45,198 nucleotides of DNA from Chitinophagaceae bacterium (GTDB taxonomy: Bacteria > Bacteroidota > Bacteroidia > Chitinophagales > Chitinophagaceae). Shown here one piece after another: positions 7,750 through 16,788 of the stretch. Under the pieces are notes generated by a model. That model did not search any database, was not told the DNA's origin, and was given only the letters and a program-made list of their open reading frames with translations. Position numbers and translations under genes: made by a program. Each line of letters opens with the position of its first letter. The stretch's first letter is position 1. The DNA lies in contig JAHEMM010000014.1 of assembly GCA_024643655.1 (NCBI GenBank), positions 1-45,198 on the forward strand. The letters are read 5' to 3'.

Positions 7750-9696
7750 TTAATAATGCCACCTTACAAAGGCTTCCATTGCTGCATAATGTGTAAGTCC
7801 AAGATCAGCATAAAGATTGGCAGTTGCTGCATTTCTTTCCTCAGCCCTTTGCCAGAATTCTCTAGAATCGTTACCCTGATAAGGAACCATGTCTTTTTGC
7901 GATTGATGAATAAAAATACCAAAGCGTTTTTTTAACACCTGATCAGGACTCATTGGAATGGCCATTTCAATTTCTTCAATATTCCATTCTTGCCAGGCAC
8001 CCTTGTAAAGCCAGAGCCAGCAATCGTTAATCCACTCATCTCCGTCATCTTTGATTCTTTTTAAAGCCTCCAGCACAACATTAAAACAAACAATATGAGT
8101 GCCATGTGGGTCGGCAAAGTCGCCGGCACAATAGACTTGCTGTGGTTTTATTTTGCGAAGCATTTCTATAGTAATCTTTATATCTTTTTCACTCATCGGT
8201 TTTTTCTCGATTGTTCCGGTTTCATAAAATGGAAGATTCAAGAAATGGATATTTTCGTCTACAATTCCAACATATCGACAAGTGGCTTTTGCTTCACCAC
8301 GACGAATCAAGCCTTTTATTGAACGGATCGTTGGTGTGTCGATTTGGGTTGATTTTTTCCTAGCCAGAAACTTTCTGGCATTATCCAATATTTTACTTGA
8401 TTTAGTAGTATTGATACCTGCAATTTCTTCAAAGCCAACTGCAAAGTCAAGATGTCGGGTTACGAATTCATCTGTAACAGCTATATTACCACTTGTTTGG
8501 TAGCCTACATGCACCTCATGCCCTTGATCATGTAAACGTTGAAAAGTGCCACCCATGCTAATAATGTCATCATCCGGGTGAGGGGAGAAGATGATCACTC
8601 TTTTTGGGTAAGGTGATGAACGTTCTGGATGAGCCGGAATATCTGCATTGGGTTTTCCACCCGGCCAGCCGGTGATAGAATCCCGTAACATATAGTAAAC
8701 CTGTAAGTTTATTTCGTAAGCGTCTCCTTTCTCTACCAGCAAATCACTTAAACCATACTCATTGTAATCACTGTTGGTTAAACTGAGGACTGGTTTTTTT
8801 AATTTCAGCGCCATGTTTACCACGGCTTTTTTTATCATTTTAGGTGTCCAGTCACAATCACCGGTAAGCCAGGGAGATTTATTTCTTGTTAATTCAGCTG
8901 CAGCGGCTTCATCAACAATAAATGTAACATCATCATGATTTTGCAACAAAGAAGCTGGTACATGTTCGCTATCATCGTCTTCAACTGCTTTTTTTATGAC
9001 AGTAGCTTTAGCACTACCCCAGGCCATCAATACAATTTTCTTTGACTGTAGAATGGTACTTATGCCCATTGTAATGGCCAATCTTGGTACTTGAGAAATA
9101 TTGGCGAATTCATATGCATTGGCAATCCTGGTAGAATTATCTAATGTGATCAATCTTGTTTTAGAATAAATTCCTGAGCCGGGTTCATTAAAACCGATAT
9201 GCCCGTTGTTACCGATACCTAAAATCTGAAGATCAATTCCACCCGCATCTTTAATCATCTTTTCATATTGGCGGCATTGTTCTTTTATTTCTTCTTTAGC
9301 TATTTCTCCATTTGGAATATGAATATTTTTTGGATTGATATCTACATGATTGAACAAATTGGTTTGCATAAAACGATTGTAACTCTGCAAAGCTTTGTTA
9401 TCAATCGGGTAATATTCATCAAGGTTAAAAGCAATAACGTTTTTAAAACTCAGCTTTTCTTCTTTATGCAACCTGATTAATTCTGTATATAAAGTTTTTG
9501 GAGTGGAGCCTGTAGCAAGACCTAAAACACATTTTTGTTTTAACTTTTGTTTCCCTCGAATAAAATCTGAAATCTGGCGGGCAACGAATGCTGAACCTTC
9601 TTTTGAAGAAGGAAATACCTTTACAGGTATCTTTTCGAAGCTATCAGAAAGATCTATGGAACCATTTTTTTTTGCCATATGATTGCGTTGAATCAT
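7750..9696 (-). CDS. nagB: Glucosamine-6-phosphate deaminase fused to LmbE/PIG-L domain
   Basis: A 648-residue two-domain protein. Residues about 22-290 are NagB, which converts glucosamine-6-phosphate to fructose-6-phosphate and ammonia. Seen motifs are the sugar-phosphate loop LATGSTPKTLY, NLDEYY (Asp93) and GIGNNGHIGFNEPG (His166, ring-opening base). Residues about 365-640 are an LmbE/PIG-L-type deacetylase domain with the zinc motif SPHPDDD (373-377) and a later DPHGTH. E. coli NagB has only about 266 residues; this long form is frequent in Bacteroidota, and the attached domain could deacetylate GlcNAc-type substrates, though that is unproven. It is the last gene of the CocE-GH20-nagB operon, 68 bp after GH20. 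A second in-frame ATG at 9678 (MAKKNG) is an equally good start. Confidence 0.93.
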   Translation of the reverse strand: MIQRNHMAKKNGSIDLSDSFEKIPVKVFPSSKEGSAFVARQISDFIRGKQKLKQKCVLGLATGSTPKTLYTELIRLHKEEKLSFKNVIAFNLDEYYPIDNKALQSYNRFMQTNLFNHVDINPKNIHIPNGEIAKEEIKEQCRQYEKMIKDAGGIDLQILGIGNNGHIGFNEPGSGIYSKTRLITLDNSTRIANAYEFANISQVPRLAITMGISTILQSKKIVLMAWGSAKATVIKKAVEDDDSEHVPASLLQNHDDVTFIVDEAAAAELTRNKSPWLTGDCDWTPKMIKKAVVNMALKLKKPVLSLTNSDYNEYGLSDLLVEKGDAYEINLQVYYMLRDSITGWPGGKPNADIPAHPERSSPYPKRVIIFSPHPDDDIISMGGTFQRLHDQGHEVHVGYQTSGNIAVTDEFVTRHLDFAVGFEEIAGINTTKSSKILDNARKFLARKKSTQIDTPTIRSIKGLIRRGEAKATCRYVGIVDENIHFLNLPFYETGTIEKKPMSEKDIKITIEMLRKIKPQQVYCAGDFADPHGTHIVCFNVVLEALKRIKDDGDEWINDCWLWLYKGAWQEWNIEEIEMAIPMSPDQVLKKRFGIFIHQSQKDMVPYQGNDSREFWQRAEERNAATANLYADLGLTHYAAMEAFVRWHY

Positions 9697-9723
9697 AAAG
9701 ATAAATCATTATGAAGGTTTATG

Positions 9724-9743
9724 CAGCTATTTGCAGCTATTTG
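9724..9743. repeat. Tandem 10-bp direct repeat
   Basis: CAGCTATTTG occurs twice head to tail in the 68-bp gap between GH20 and nagB. It may be chance or a binding site; no known motif is recognised. Confidence 0.5.
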
Positions 9744-9764
9744 CGGTAAAAAAATAAACTAATT

Positions 9765-12122
9765 CTAATTCACTTCAATTTCATCTACAAATAGCCATGA
9801 ATTGTTCCCTGCACCTGGATTTTCAGGCGGTATTTTCCCATAATTTTTAATAATAACTCTTACAAAATTTGTTTGTGCGCCTTTGCATTTGATAGTAATA
9901 GTGCCATTTCCATTTTTAGTTGGTACAAAAACATTGGAAGTGCCAAGGCTGCTGAAATACATTCCGTCTACAGACGAAAATGCTTCTACCGAAACCGGTT
10001 GCCATATCCAGGAACTGTTTTGTTGAAAAGCATGTACTGTTACTGAATTTATTTCCTGAAAACTACCCAAATCAATCAAAGCATCACAATCAGTACCACT
10101 AAACCCCAGAAATTCTTTTGATCTGGCTCTTCCTTTCTCATTTTGTACGCCGTTGATTAATGTAAATGCGCCATCACCGGGATAATTTTTCGAAGCTTGG
10201 TTGGCGAGGGTTATTTTTTTACCAGTGGCTTTGTTTATGAAAAATTTTTGTGTAGAAGAAGAAACTTGTTTATTGTTCACAGTAAAAAATGCTTGAACAA
10301 TTGTGTCAGTGGTAATGAGAATTGGGTTTTCATATTTTGTAATAACTTTTGTAGATGAATGTTCCATTTCTTCTTTCGACGGATAATAAATAACTCCATC
10401 TGAAAGGTTACTTTTCAAACTCCACAATACTCCTTTATTATCCTCAGTTGGCAAAACTGTTGCCTTCAAATCATAATATGCTTTACTATAATTAGCTCCC
10501 CACATTTCATATCTCCTAATCTGTTCAGGTAAACGGGTTTCAAAACTTTCCCAATTACGATTCTCTTTCGGGCTCCACAATACTTCACTCAAAGCTGCCA
10601 TTCTTGGAAAGATCATGTATTCTACTTTCTTTTCATTGTCCATATATTCTGTCCAAACATTGGCCTGTGCACCTAAAACATATTTGCCATCTTCCTCAGA
10701 TAATTCTTTTGGCACAGGTTCGTAAGCATATACTTTTTCAATCGGGTTGAAACCGCCAATTGTTACACTGTCTTCGTTTTCACTTTGTGAATGATCAAAA
10801 TAAACAGGATTGCCCGGTGTCATGATCACATTATGTTTTTGTTTAGCTGCTTCTATACCACCTGCTTCACCTCTCCAACTCATCACTACAGCTTTTGGGG
10901 CCAAACCGCCTTCCAGTATTTCATCCCAGCCGATCAATGTTTTGCCTTTACTGTTCAGATATTTTTCGATTCGTTGAACAAACCAGCTTTGTAGTTCATG
11001 CTCATCTTTCAATCCTAACTCTTTAATTTTTTTCTGACAATTGGGGCATTTTTTCCAATGTGTTTTAGGTGCTTCGTCGCCACCAATATGAAAATAGCTG
11101 GAAGGGAATAGAGGTATCACTTCGTCAATTACATTTTGTAAAAACAAGAAAGTGGAATCTTTACCCGCACAAAAAATATCATCAAATACTCCCCATGTTT
11201 CCTGTACTAATTTTATTCTGCCGCCTTTTTGTTCATCAACACTTTTTTGTGAGATCATATTCTTCGGAATCTCAGTTGGCTTTTCCGGAAAGCAACTCAA
11301 CCAGGGATAAGCAGCAATGGCTGCACTGCCATGTCCGGGCATTTCAATCTCGGGAATTACATCTATAAATCTTTCTTTAGCATATTGCACCACTTCTTTT
11401 ATTTCATCCTGTGTGTATGAACCTTCGTAAGAAGTATTATCGTTTCCCGTGCCGGGATAACGACCGATGATAGTTCCATTTCTCTTACTTCCAATGTTTG
11501 TTAGTTCAGGGTATTTTTTTATTTCAATCCGCCAACCCTGGTCTTCTGTTAAATGCCAGTGAAAAACATTGAGTTTATGATAAGCTAAATAGTCAACGTA
11601 TTTTTTTATAAATGAAACAGGGAAGAAGTGACGGCAAACATCGAGGTGCATGCCACGGTAATTAAAACGGGCATGATCAAATATTTCAACAAATGGAATT
11701 TCCTTTTTTTCAGAACGGTTAGTTGGAAGGAGTTGAAACAATGTTTGCATGGCCTGAAATGCTGGCTCGTCAAAATTGCTTTGAATTGAAATGCCATCTT
11801 TATGGACCTTTAATTTATAAGCCGGCTTGCCAGAAGTTGGCATACGGGTCATGAAAAAATCAATATCACCTTGTTTCCCTTTTTGTGATTCTGTAACTTC
11901 AATACCAAACTGTTTTTTCATTTCAGCTTTGAAATAACTAAACATAGTTGGCCATTCATGAGAAGGTAAATTACTAGATACAGTAATCTTTTCTTTTAAT
12001 AGATAAAATCCAGGTGACTGCTTCACTTCTACCGGGTAAGGTATAAGATTTAGTGTTTTCTGCTGACCAATAGATACTACTGTTATAAAAAATAATGTGC
12101 AAAAACTTAAAACGAATTTCAT
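9765..12122 (-). CDS. GH20 beta-N-acetylhexosaminidase with C-terminal discoidin-like domain
   Basis: A 785-residue exported enzyme that removes terminal beta-GlcNAc or GalNAc from chitin oligomers or glycans. Residues 1-19 are a signal peptide (ending SIGQ). A GH20b alpha/beta domain covers about 25-150, and the catalytic TIM barrel about 153-510. The barrel shows NYRGMHLDVCRHFFP, FHWHLTEDQGWRIEIKKYP and the catalytic pair Asp349-Glu350 in YFHIGGDEAPKTHW, the substrate-assisted mechanism signature. The C-terminal part (about 640-785) resembles an F5/8 type C (discoidin) sugar-binding domain: INSVTVHAFQQN, WIWQPVSVEAFSS, TNFVRVIIKNYG. It starts 1 bp after the CocE stop codon and feeds nagB downstream, so the operon fits amino-sugar scavenging. 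Confidence 0.95.
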   Translation of the reverse strand: MKFVLSFCTLFFITVVSIGQQKTLNLIPYPVEVKQSPGFYLLKEKITVSSNLPSHEWPTMFSYFKAEMKKQFGIEVTESQKGKQGDIDFFMTRMPTSGKPAYKLKVHKDGISIQSNFDEPAFQAMQTLFQLLPTNRSEKKEIPFVEIFDHARFNYRGMHLDVCRHFFPVSFIKKYVDYLAYHKLNVFHWHLTEDQGWRIEIKKYPELTNIGSKRNGTIIGRYPGTGNDNTSYEGSYTQDEIKEVVQYAKERFIDVIPEIEMPGHGSAAIAAYPWLSCFPEKPTEIPKNMISQKSVDEQKGGRIKLVQETWGVFDDIFCAGKDSTFLFLQNVIDEVIPLFPSSYFHIGGDEAPKTHWKKCPNCQKKIKELGLKDEHELQSWFVQRIEKYLNSKGKTLIGWDEILEGGLAPKAVVMSWRGEAGGIEAAKQKHNVIMTPGNPVYFDHSQSENEDSVTIGGFNPIEKVYAYEPVPKELSEEDGKYVLGAQANVWTEYMDNEKKVEYMIFPRMAALSEVLWSPKENRNWESFETRLPEQIRRYEMWGANYSKAYYDLKATVLPTEDNKGVLWSLKSNLSDGVIYYPSKEEMEHSSTKVITKYENPILITTDTIVQAFFTVNNKQVSSSTQKFFINKATGKKITLANQASKNYPGDGAFTLINGVQNEKGRARSKEFLGFSGTDCDALIDLGSFQEINSVTVHAFQQNSSWIWQPVSVEAFSSVDGMYFSSLGTSNVFVPTKNGNGTITIKCKGAQTNFVRVIIKNYGKIPPENPGAGNNSWLFVDEIEVN

Positions 12123-12123
12123 A

Positions 12124-14013
12124 TTATCTCATTATTGGTAAACTAATGCTTGATGGATTGTTCCCATCATGATGAATCTTTATCGTAGCTTTTTTAAAGT
12201 CTGATGGATTCGCTTCATAGATGTTCATAAACTGCTGAGGGTTGCGGTCAGCTAAAGGAAACCAGCTACTTTGTATCTGTATCATTAACCGATGTCCTTT
12301 TTTAAATGTATGTGCAACATCGGGTAATGTAAACTCTACTGTTTCAATTTTATTTGGTTTAAATGGTTCAGGAGTCGAAAAACTATTTCTGAATTTACCT
12401 CTCATGATTTCTCCCCGAACAAGCATTTGATAACCGCCCATTGGATATAAAGCCCCACCCAACCTCCCCGAAGGGGAGGAGTTAGTCTCTGTATATTGAA
12501 AATTATCAGGAAAAACATCAATTACTTTTACTACAAAATCTGCATCTGTTCCGCTGATGCTAACTTTTAGGTTGGCAATTACCGGACCCGCCAATGTGAG
12601 GTCTTCTTCTAAAGTATACGTTTCAAATGTCAGTACATCTGGTCTTCTGGAAGCAAAACGCTGATCATCGGTCATATATTCTCTTGTTCTTCTGAAATGT
12701 ACATCTTCAGTATAGGGGACTGGGTTAGCAGGATCGCTGATGTATTCGGAGAAGCTGCCCGCCTTTACATAGGTTGGAAGATTCCATGATAACACTCCAT
12801 TTGGTGCCAGATAAATCTGTCTGGTGTTTGTAGCTGCAGGCCATTGATCCAGTTTTCTCCATTTATTTTCTCCAGTGAAAAATATTGTTGCTTCTGATAA
12901 TTTTGGATCATCACCTTTCCCTTTCAGGTAATAATTAAAAAATGGGATCTCAATATTATTTTGGTACCAGAAAGATGTATTACTGTCAAATTTTACATTA
13001 CCCAATTGTGTACCATCGCTGCTGGCCCATTGTCCGTGATACCAGGGCCCCATCACTATTTTATTGTTTGCAGATGGGTTTTGTTTTTCAATGGCTTTGT
13101 ATAAATTCCATGCACCGAAGCAATCTTCCGCATCAAATAATCCGCCAACAACAAGCATTGCAGGTTTTACATTAAACATAGCAGTTCTGGCATCTCTGGC
13201 TTTCCACCAATCATCATAATTTGGATGTGCATACATTTCATGCCAGAATTTTATACTATCCCCAAGATATTCTCCTAATTTTTTTAAACTACCTGCATCG
13301 AGATAGAATTTATAATTATCCTTTACTGTAAAATTATAACCGGGCGAACCGACAGTTGTAGGCTTTGGTCTTGGTTTTCCAAAGGAAGAATAAAAAGAAA
13401 ATCCATCCATAGGAAAAAAAGCTCCATTGTGATGAAAATCATCACCCATGAACCAATCCGTAACAGGTGCCTGTGGACTTACTGCTTTCAAAGCCGGATG
13501 ACCGGATGCAGCAGCCATTGTTGAATAAAAGCCTGGATAAGAAATACCAAACACACCAACATTGCCATTGTTATCTGGTAAATTTTTAACCATCCAATCA
13601 ATAGCATCATACGTATCACTGGCTTCATCGATTTCAGTACCCGTTTTATTTTTATTGAATGGGCGAACATCTGCAAATTCACCTTCACTCATCCATCGGC
13701 CTCTTACATCTTGTGTAACAATGATATAATTTTCTCTTGCATAATATTTCCAGTAACGTTCCCACAACCGGGAAGTAAAGGCGGTACCATAGGGTGCACA
13801 AGAATACGGAGTTCTTGTCATAAGTATTGGATGCTTTTCACTTTTATCTTTCGGCAAATAGATAGAAGTAAAAAGCTTTACTCCATCCCTCATTGAAATA
13901 TATTTTTCTATTTTGGTATAATTGTCTTTTATCCAGGCAGAATCCTGTTCATATTGTGCTGAAAGCAGATTTACAATAAATAGTAATAGGACTGTGTTAA
14001 GTATTTTTCGCAT
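12124..14013 (-). CDS. CocE/NonD family (X-Pro dipeptidyl-peptidase-like) hydrolase
   Basis: A 629-residue exported serine hydrolase. The signal peptide is residues 1-19 (ending LLSAQ). An alpha/beta hydrolase core has nucleophile Ser158 in GVFGISYPG, an acid residue in VVGGLFDAED and a histidine in VMGPWYHGQW. A C-terminal jelly-roll PepX_C domain follows from about residue 420 (GYQMLVRGEIMRGKFRNSF). Family members are cocaine esterase, alpha-amino acid ester hydrolases and glutaryl-acylases; the physiological substrate is usually a peptide or acyl ester, unknown here. A GC-rich palindromic element at 12446-12487 is read in frame as an extra loop of about ten residues near residue 510. It is the first gene of the CocE-GH20-nagB operon, 1 bp from GH20. 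Confidence 0.92.
   Translation of the reverse strand: MRKILNTVLLLFIVNLLSAQYEQDSAWIKDNYTKIEKYISMRDGVKLFTSIYLPKDKSEKHPILMTRTPYSCAPYGTAFTSRLWERYWKYYARENYIIVTQDVRGRWMSEGEFADVRPFNKNKTGTEIDEASDTYDAIDWMVKNLPDNNGNVGVFGISYPGFYSTMAAASGHPALKAVSPQAPVTDWFMGDDFHHNGAFFPMDGFSFYSSFGKPRPKPTTVGSPGYNFTVKDNYKFYLDAGSLKKLGEYLGDSIKFWHEMYAHPNYDDWWKARDARTAMFNVKPAMLVVGGLFDAEDCFGAWNLYKAIEKQNPSANNKIVMGPWYHGQWASSDGTQLGNVKFDSNTSFWYQNNIEIPFFNYYLKGKGDDPKLSEATIFFTGENKWRKLDQWPAATNTRQIYLAPNGVLSWNLPTYVKAGSFSEYISDPANPVPYTEDVHFRRTREYMTDDQRFASRRPDVLTFETYTLEEDLTLAGPVIANLKVSISGTDADFVVKVIDVFPDNFQYTETNSSPSGRLGGALYPMGGYQMLVRGEIMRGKFRNSFSTPEPFKPNKIETVEFTLPDVAHTFKKGHRLMIQIQSSWFPLADRNPQQFMNIYEANPSDFKKATIKIHHDGNNPSSISLPIMR
12446..12487. repeat. 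GC-rich palindromic element inside the CocE gene
   Basis: CCTCCCC (12463-12469), GAA and GGGGAGG (12473-12479) form a perfect 7-bp hairpin flanked by GCCCCACCCAA and AGTTAGTCT. Its base composition is far from the AT-rich surroundings. Similar interspersed palindromes are known to me from other Bacteroidota genomes. No second copy was seen in this window. Confidence 0.6.
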
Positions 14014-14070
14014 GTATGTTATTTTGATGCTTTAAATTTACTGATTCTATTCACACTTACCTTTTTTATT

Positions 14071-14562
14071 ATGGAAAGAAATACAGAAGTTATTACAAAA
14101 TTTTATTCTGCCTTTCAAAATCTCGATTATGAAACAATGAATAGTTGTTATAGTGATGATATTGTTTTTAACGATCCTGTCTTTGGATTACTAAGAGGGG
14201 ATGAAGCAAAGTGTATGTGGGAGATGCTTTGCAAAAATGCAAGAGATTTTTCACTTTCATTTTCTACTATCGAATTATTAGATGAAGAATATGCTACTTG
14301 TAAATGGGTAGCTACTTATACGTTTTCAAAAACGGGTAGAAAAGTTGTCAATAATATTAAAGCATATATGCTTTTGAAAGATGGGAAAATTATTGAGCAC
14401 AGCGATGCTTTTAAGTTAAGCAAATGGGCAAGTCAGGCTTTGGGACTCAAAGGAGCCTTATTGGGATGGTCTGGATATATGAAAAAAAAGATACAACAAA
14501 ATGCAAGGAAGAGCCTTATTAAGTTTATTGAAAAGAAAAATGCCGGATTTGATCCGGCATGA
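14071..14562 (+). CDS. NTF2-like (SnoaL-type) family protein
   Basis: A 163-residue cytoplasmic protein. Residues 1-120 follow the NTF2-like/SnoaL cone fold: an opening helix ITKFYSAFQNLDYETMNSCYSDDIVFNDPVFG, a central ATCKWVATYTFSKTGRKVVNN sheet, and IKAYMLLKDGKIIEHSDAF. The C-terminal 40 residues are basic (MKKKIQQNARKSLIKF). This fold is used by small isomerases, hydrolases and by many uncharacterised proteins, so no reaction can be given. It is divergent from the CocE gene with a 57-bp gap and converges on the pirin operon; its last codons form one arm of that operon's terminator hairpin. Confidence 0.78.
   Translation: MERNTEVITKFYSAFQNLDYETMNSCYSDDIVFNDPVFGLLRGDEAKCMWEMLCKNARDFSLSFSTIELLDEEYATCKWVATYTFSKTGRKVVNNIKAYMLLKDGKIIEHSDAFKLSKWASQALGLKGALLGWSGYMKKKIQQNARKSLIKFIEKKNAGFDPA
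14531..14560 (-). terminator. Terminator of the pirin operon, inside the NTF2-like gene end
   Basis: A perfect 9-bp stem (ATGCCGGAT / ATCCGGCAT, 3-nt loop) at 14540-14560. It is followed on the minus strand by TTTTTCTTTT, 24 bp after the pirin stop. It overlaps the last codons of the convergent NTF2-like gene. Confidence 0.85.
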
Positions 14563-14583
14563 TATTTATTCTAAAACGAAATA

Positions 14584-15459
14584 TTAATCTTCCAGTACTC
14601 CAAATTTTCCTGCATTTACATCTCTTATTGCTTGTTGCACTTCTTCCATTGTATTCATTAAGAAAGGACCATATTGGGCTATTGGCTCATCAATTGGTTC
14701 TCCAGATAGTACTAACAGAATTGTGTCTTCAGAAGTTTCAACATTTATATACTCTCCATCATTCTGAAATAAAATGAAATGATCTGTCTTTGCAAGTTCT
14801 CCGTTTATTGTTGCACTTCCTTCTACCACTAAAATTCCGGTATTATAACTTACAGGAAATTTAAATTCAACTTTAGCATCTTTCTTTAGCCTCGCATTAT
14901 ACATTTCAATCGGTGTGAATGTTGAAGCAGCACCTTTTGTACCATTATACTCACCTGCAATCACTTCAATTATTCCGGCATCATCATTTAACTGATGCTT
15001 ACCCATACTATTATTTGTGACTTCTTGATATTTTGGAGCAGTCATTTTATATTTTGCAGGAAGATTAACCCAAAGCTGCACCATCTGAAATAATCCACCT
15101 TTTTTAGCAAATGACTCTTCATGATATTCTTTATGTAATAATCCTGATGCAGCTGTCATCCATTGAACATCTCCTTCACCAATTACACCACTATTGCCTG
15201 CACTGTCATGATGTGCAATGCGTCCGTTATAGGCAATTGTAACTGTCTCAAACCCACGATGTGGGTGAACTCCGACTCCCCTTAATTGATCTGTAGCTGG
15301 AAATTCAACTTTTGAATTATAATCCATTAAAAAAAATGGGCTCATTCTTTTTTTATCAATTCTTCCACCCGGAAAAAACCCATGTACCCTAAAACCATCA
15401 CCAACCATATGTGGTGCTGGAGGAGCTATGATAGCTTCAATTGTTTTTTTAGTGTTCAT
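14584..15459 (-). CDS. Pirin family protein (bicupin, 291 aa)
   Basis: A cytoplasmic bicupin. The N-terminal cupin carries the pirin metal-site motif HPHRGFETVTI and the second part of the site in GLLHKEYHEE; the C-terminal cupin (about residues 165-285) has AKVEFKFPVSYNTGILVVEG and INGELAKTDHFILF. Pirins include quercetin 2,3-dioxygenases and redox-responsive nuclear proteins; the reaction of this one is unknown. It lies 10 bp after the other pirin gene and ends at a strong terminator. It shares only limited similarity with its 238-residue neighbour, so the pair is not a recent duplication. Co-transcription with a flavin reductase suggests a redox or aromatic-compound role. Confidence 0.92.
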   Translation of the reverse strand: MNTKKTIEAIIAPPAPHMVGDGFRVHGFFPGGRIDKKRMSPFFLMDYNSKVEFPATDQLRGVGVHPHRGFETVTIAYNGRIAHHDSAGNSGVIGEGDVQWMTAASGLLHKEYHEESFAKKGGLFQMVQLWVNLPAKYKMTAPKYQEVTNNSMGKHQLNDDAGIIEVIAGEYNGTKGAASTFTPIEMYNARLKKDAKVEFKFPVSYNTGILVVEGSATINGELAKTDHFILFQNDGEYINVETSEDTILLVLSGEPIDEPIAQYGPFLMNTMEEVQQAIRDVNAGKFGVLED

Positions 15460-15469
15460 AAAATTACCT

Positions 15470-16186
15470 TTAAAAAGTAAGTGGAACTTCCATTAATAAT
15501 AATTCTGCGTTTTCATCTGCTTTGATATCCAATTTATTTGTTGCTGATATTCCAAGACCATCTCTTTTATTTAGTTTTTCACCATTAATGGTCACATCTC
15601 CATCAATAACAAAAGCATAAACTCCATTTGTATTGTTTTTAAGATGATAAGCAGTCGAAAAATTTTTATCCATTTTGCTTAAACTAAACCATGCGTCCTG
15701 ATGAATTTGTACCCCACCATCTTTGGTGCCAATAGGAGAAATAACTGTCAGCAATTTATTATGCTTGTCAGCATCACTAAAACTTTTCTGATCATATCTC
15801 GGCGTAACATTTTTCTTATTTGGGATTACCCAAATTTGAAAAAATTCAACTGGTTTGTCAGGATTTTTGTTTTTTTCACCATGCTCAATTCCAGTGCCTG
15901 CACTCATAACCTGTACATCACCTTGTCTTATTATTTGCTTGTTTCCCATGTTGTCAAAATGTTCCAGATCGCCACTTGTGGGAATTGAAATAATTTCCAT
16001 GTTTTCGTGTGGATGTTTTCCAAAACCCATACCACCAGCAACTTTGTCATCGTTAAGTACTCTTAAAGCACCGAAATGAATCCTTTCAGGATCATGATAT
16101 CCTGCAAAACTAAATGTGTGGTAAGAATCTAACCATCCATGATTAGCATAACCTCTTGTATTTGCCTTATGAAGAATGGCTTTCAT
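15470..16186 (-). CDS. Pirin family protein, YhhW-like (238 aa)
   Basis: A cytoplasmic bicupin of the shorter pirin branch, to which the E. coli quercetinase YhhW belongs. The N-terminal region is typical (KANTRGYANHGWLDSYHTFSFAGYHDPERIHFG, positions about 7-40). The metal motif HPHENMEIISIP is followed by HFDNMGNKQ and GTGIEHGE, which together supply the usual three His and one Glu ligands. The C-terminal cupin (about 165-235) ends in LLLMEVPLTF. It is the middle gene of the flavin reductase-pirin-pirin operon, 28 bp after the reductase. Confidence 0.93.
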   Translation of the reverse strand: MKAILHKANTRGYANHGWLDSYHTFSFAGYHDPERIHFGALRVLNDDKVAGGMGFGKHPHENMEIISIPTSGDLEHFDNMGNKQIIRQGDVQVMSAGTGIEHGEKNKNPDKPVEFFQIWVIPNKKNVTPRYDQKSFSDADKHNKLLTVISPIGTKDGGVQIHQDAWFSLSKMDKNFSTAYHLKNNTNGVYAFVIDGDVTINGEKLNKRDGLGISATNKLDIKADENAELLLMEVPLTF

Positions 16187-16214
16187 AATAAACTCCTTTT
16201 TTTAAAAGTAAATT

Positions 16215-16772
16215 TTAATTTTCAACGGGGATTTCAACTAGTTTTTCAGCAAGCCATAAAAATTCACTAATAAAATTGTGTACAGTATTATGAAATTTTT
16301 CATCTAATAATTCTCCATCTTCGTTAAATTTTTTATCTACTCCGGGAGTGATTAACATATTAGGCGAAGCGATTCCAAATAATGCCGGAACTAATAATAA
16401 TAATTGCTGTGAGGCTCTCATTCCACCCATTCCACCTGGTGATGCTGTCACAATCCCAAAAGGCTTGTGCATTCTTTTTGGAAAATGATCCAATAAGTTT
16501 TTTAATGCAGGGGAGTAACTGCCATTATATTCAGGTGTTACTAATACATAAGCATCTGCATCAAATATTCTTTTTGCTAAGGATTGAAATTCAGGTGGTG
16601 CTTTATCAGGAGATGACCAAACTGCTTGTATTGGTGGAAGATTCCAATCATGCATGTCAATAACATCAACTTCATGTGGGGTCGTTTCACTAATAGCTTT
16701 TTTTAAATGTAATGCTACTCTTTTTGTAACACTGCCAATTCTAGGGCTTCCTGAGATGATTTCTATTTTCAT
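16215..16772 (-). CDS. NADPH-dependent FMN reductase family protein
   Basis: A flavodoxin-fold enzyme of 185 residues that transfers electrons from NAD(P)H to FMN or quinones. The FMN phosphate loop is at the N-terminus (EIISGSPRIGSVTKRV), with the family motif VTPEYNGSYSPALKNLLDHF in the middle and a glycine-rich TASPGGMGGMRASQQL segment binding flavin. A longer frame reaches an ATG at 16799, but an exact promoter box lies at 16789-16796, downstream of that ATG, so the ATG at 16770-16772 (MKIEII) is the better start. First gene of an operon with two pirins. Confidence 0.92.
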   Translation of the reverse strand: MKIEIISGSPRIGSVTKRVALHLKKAISETTPHEVDVIDMHDWNLPPIQAVWSSPDKAPPEFQSLAKRIFDADAYVLVTPEYNGSYSPALKNLLDHFPKRMHKPFGIVTASPGGMGGMRASQQLLLLVPALFGIASPNMLITPGVDKKFNEDGELLDEKFHNTVHNFISEFLWLAEKLVEIPVEN

Positions 16773-16788
16773 TTTCTTAATTGATTTA

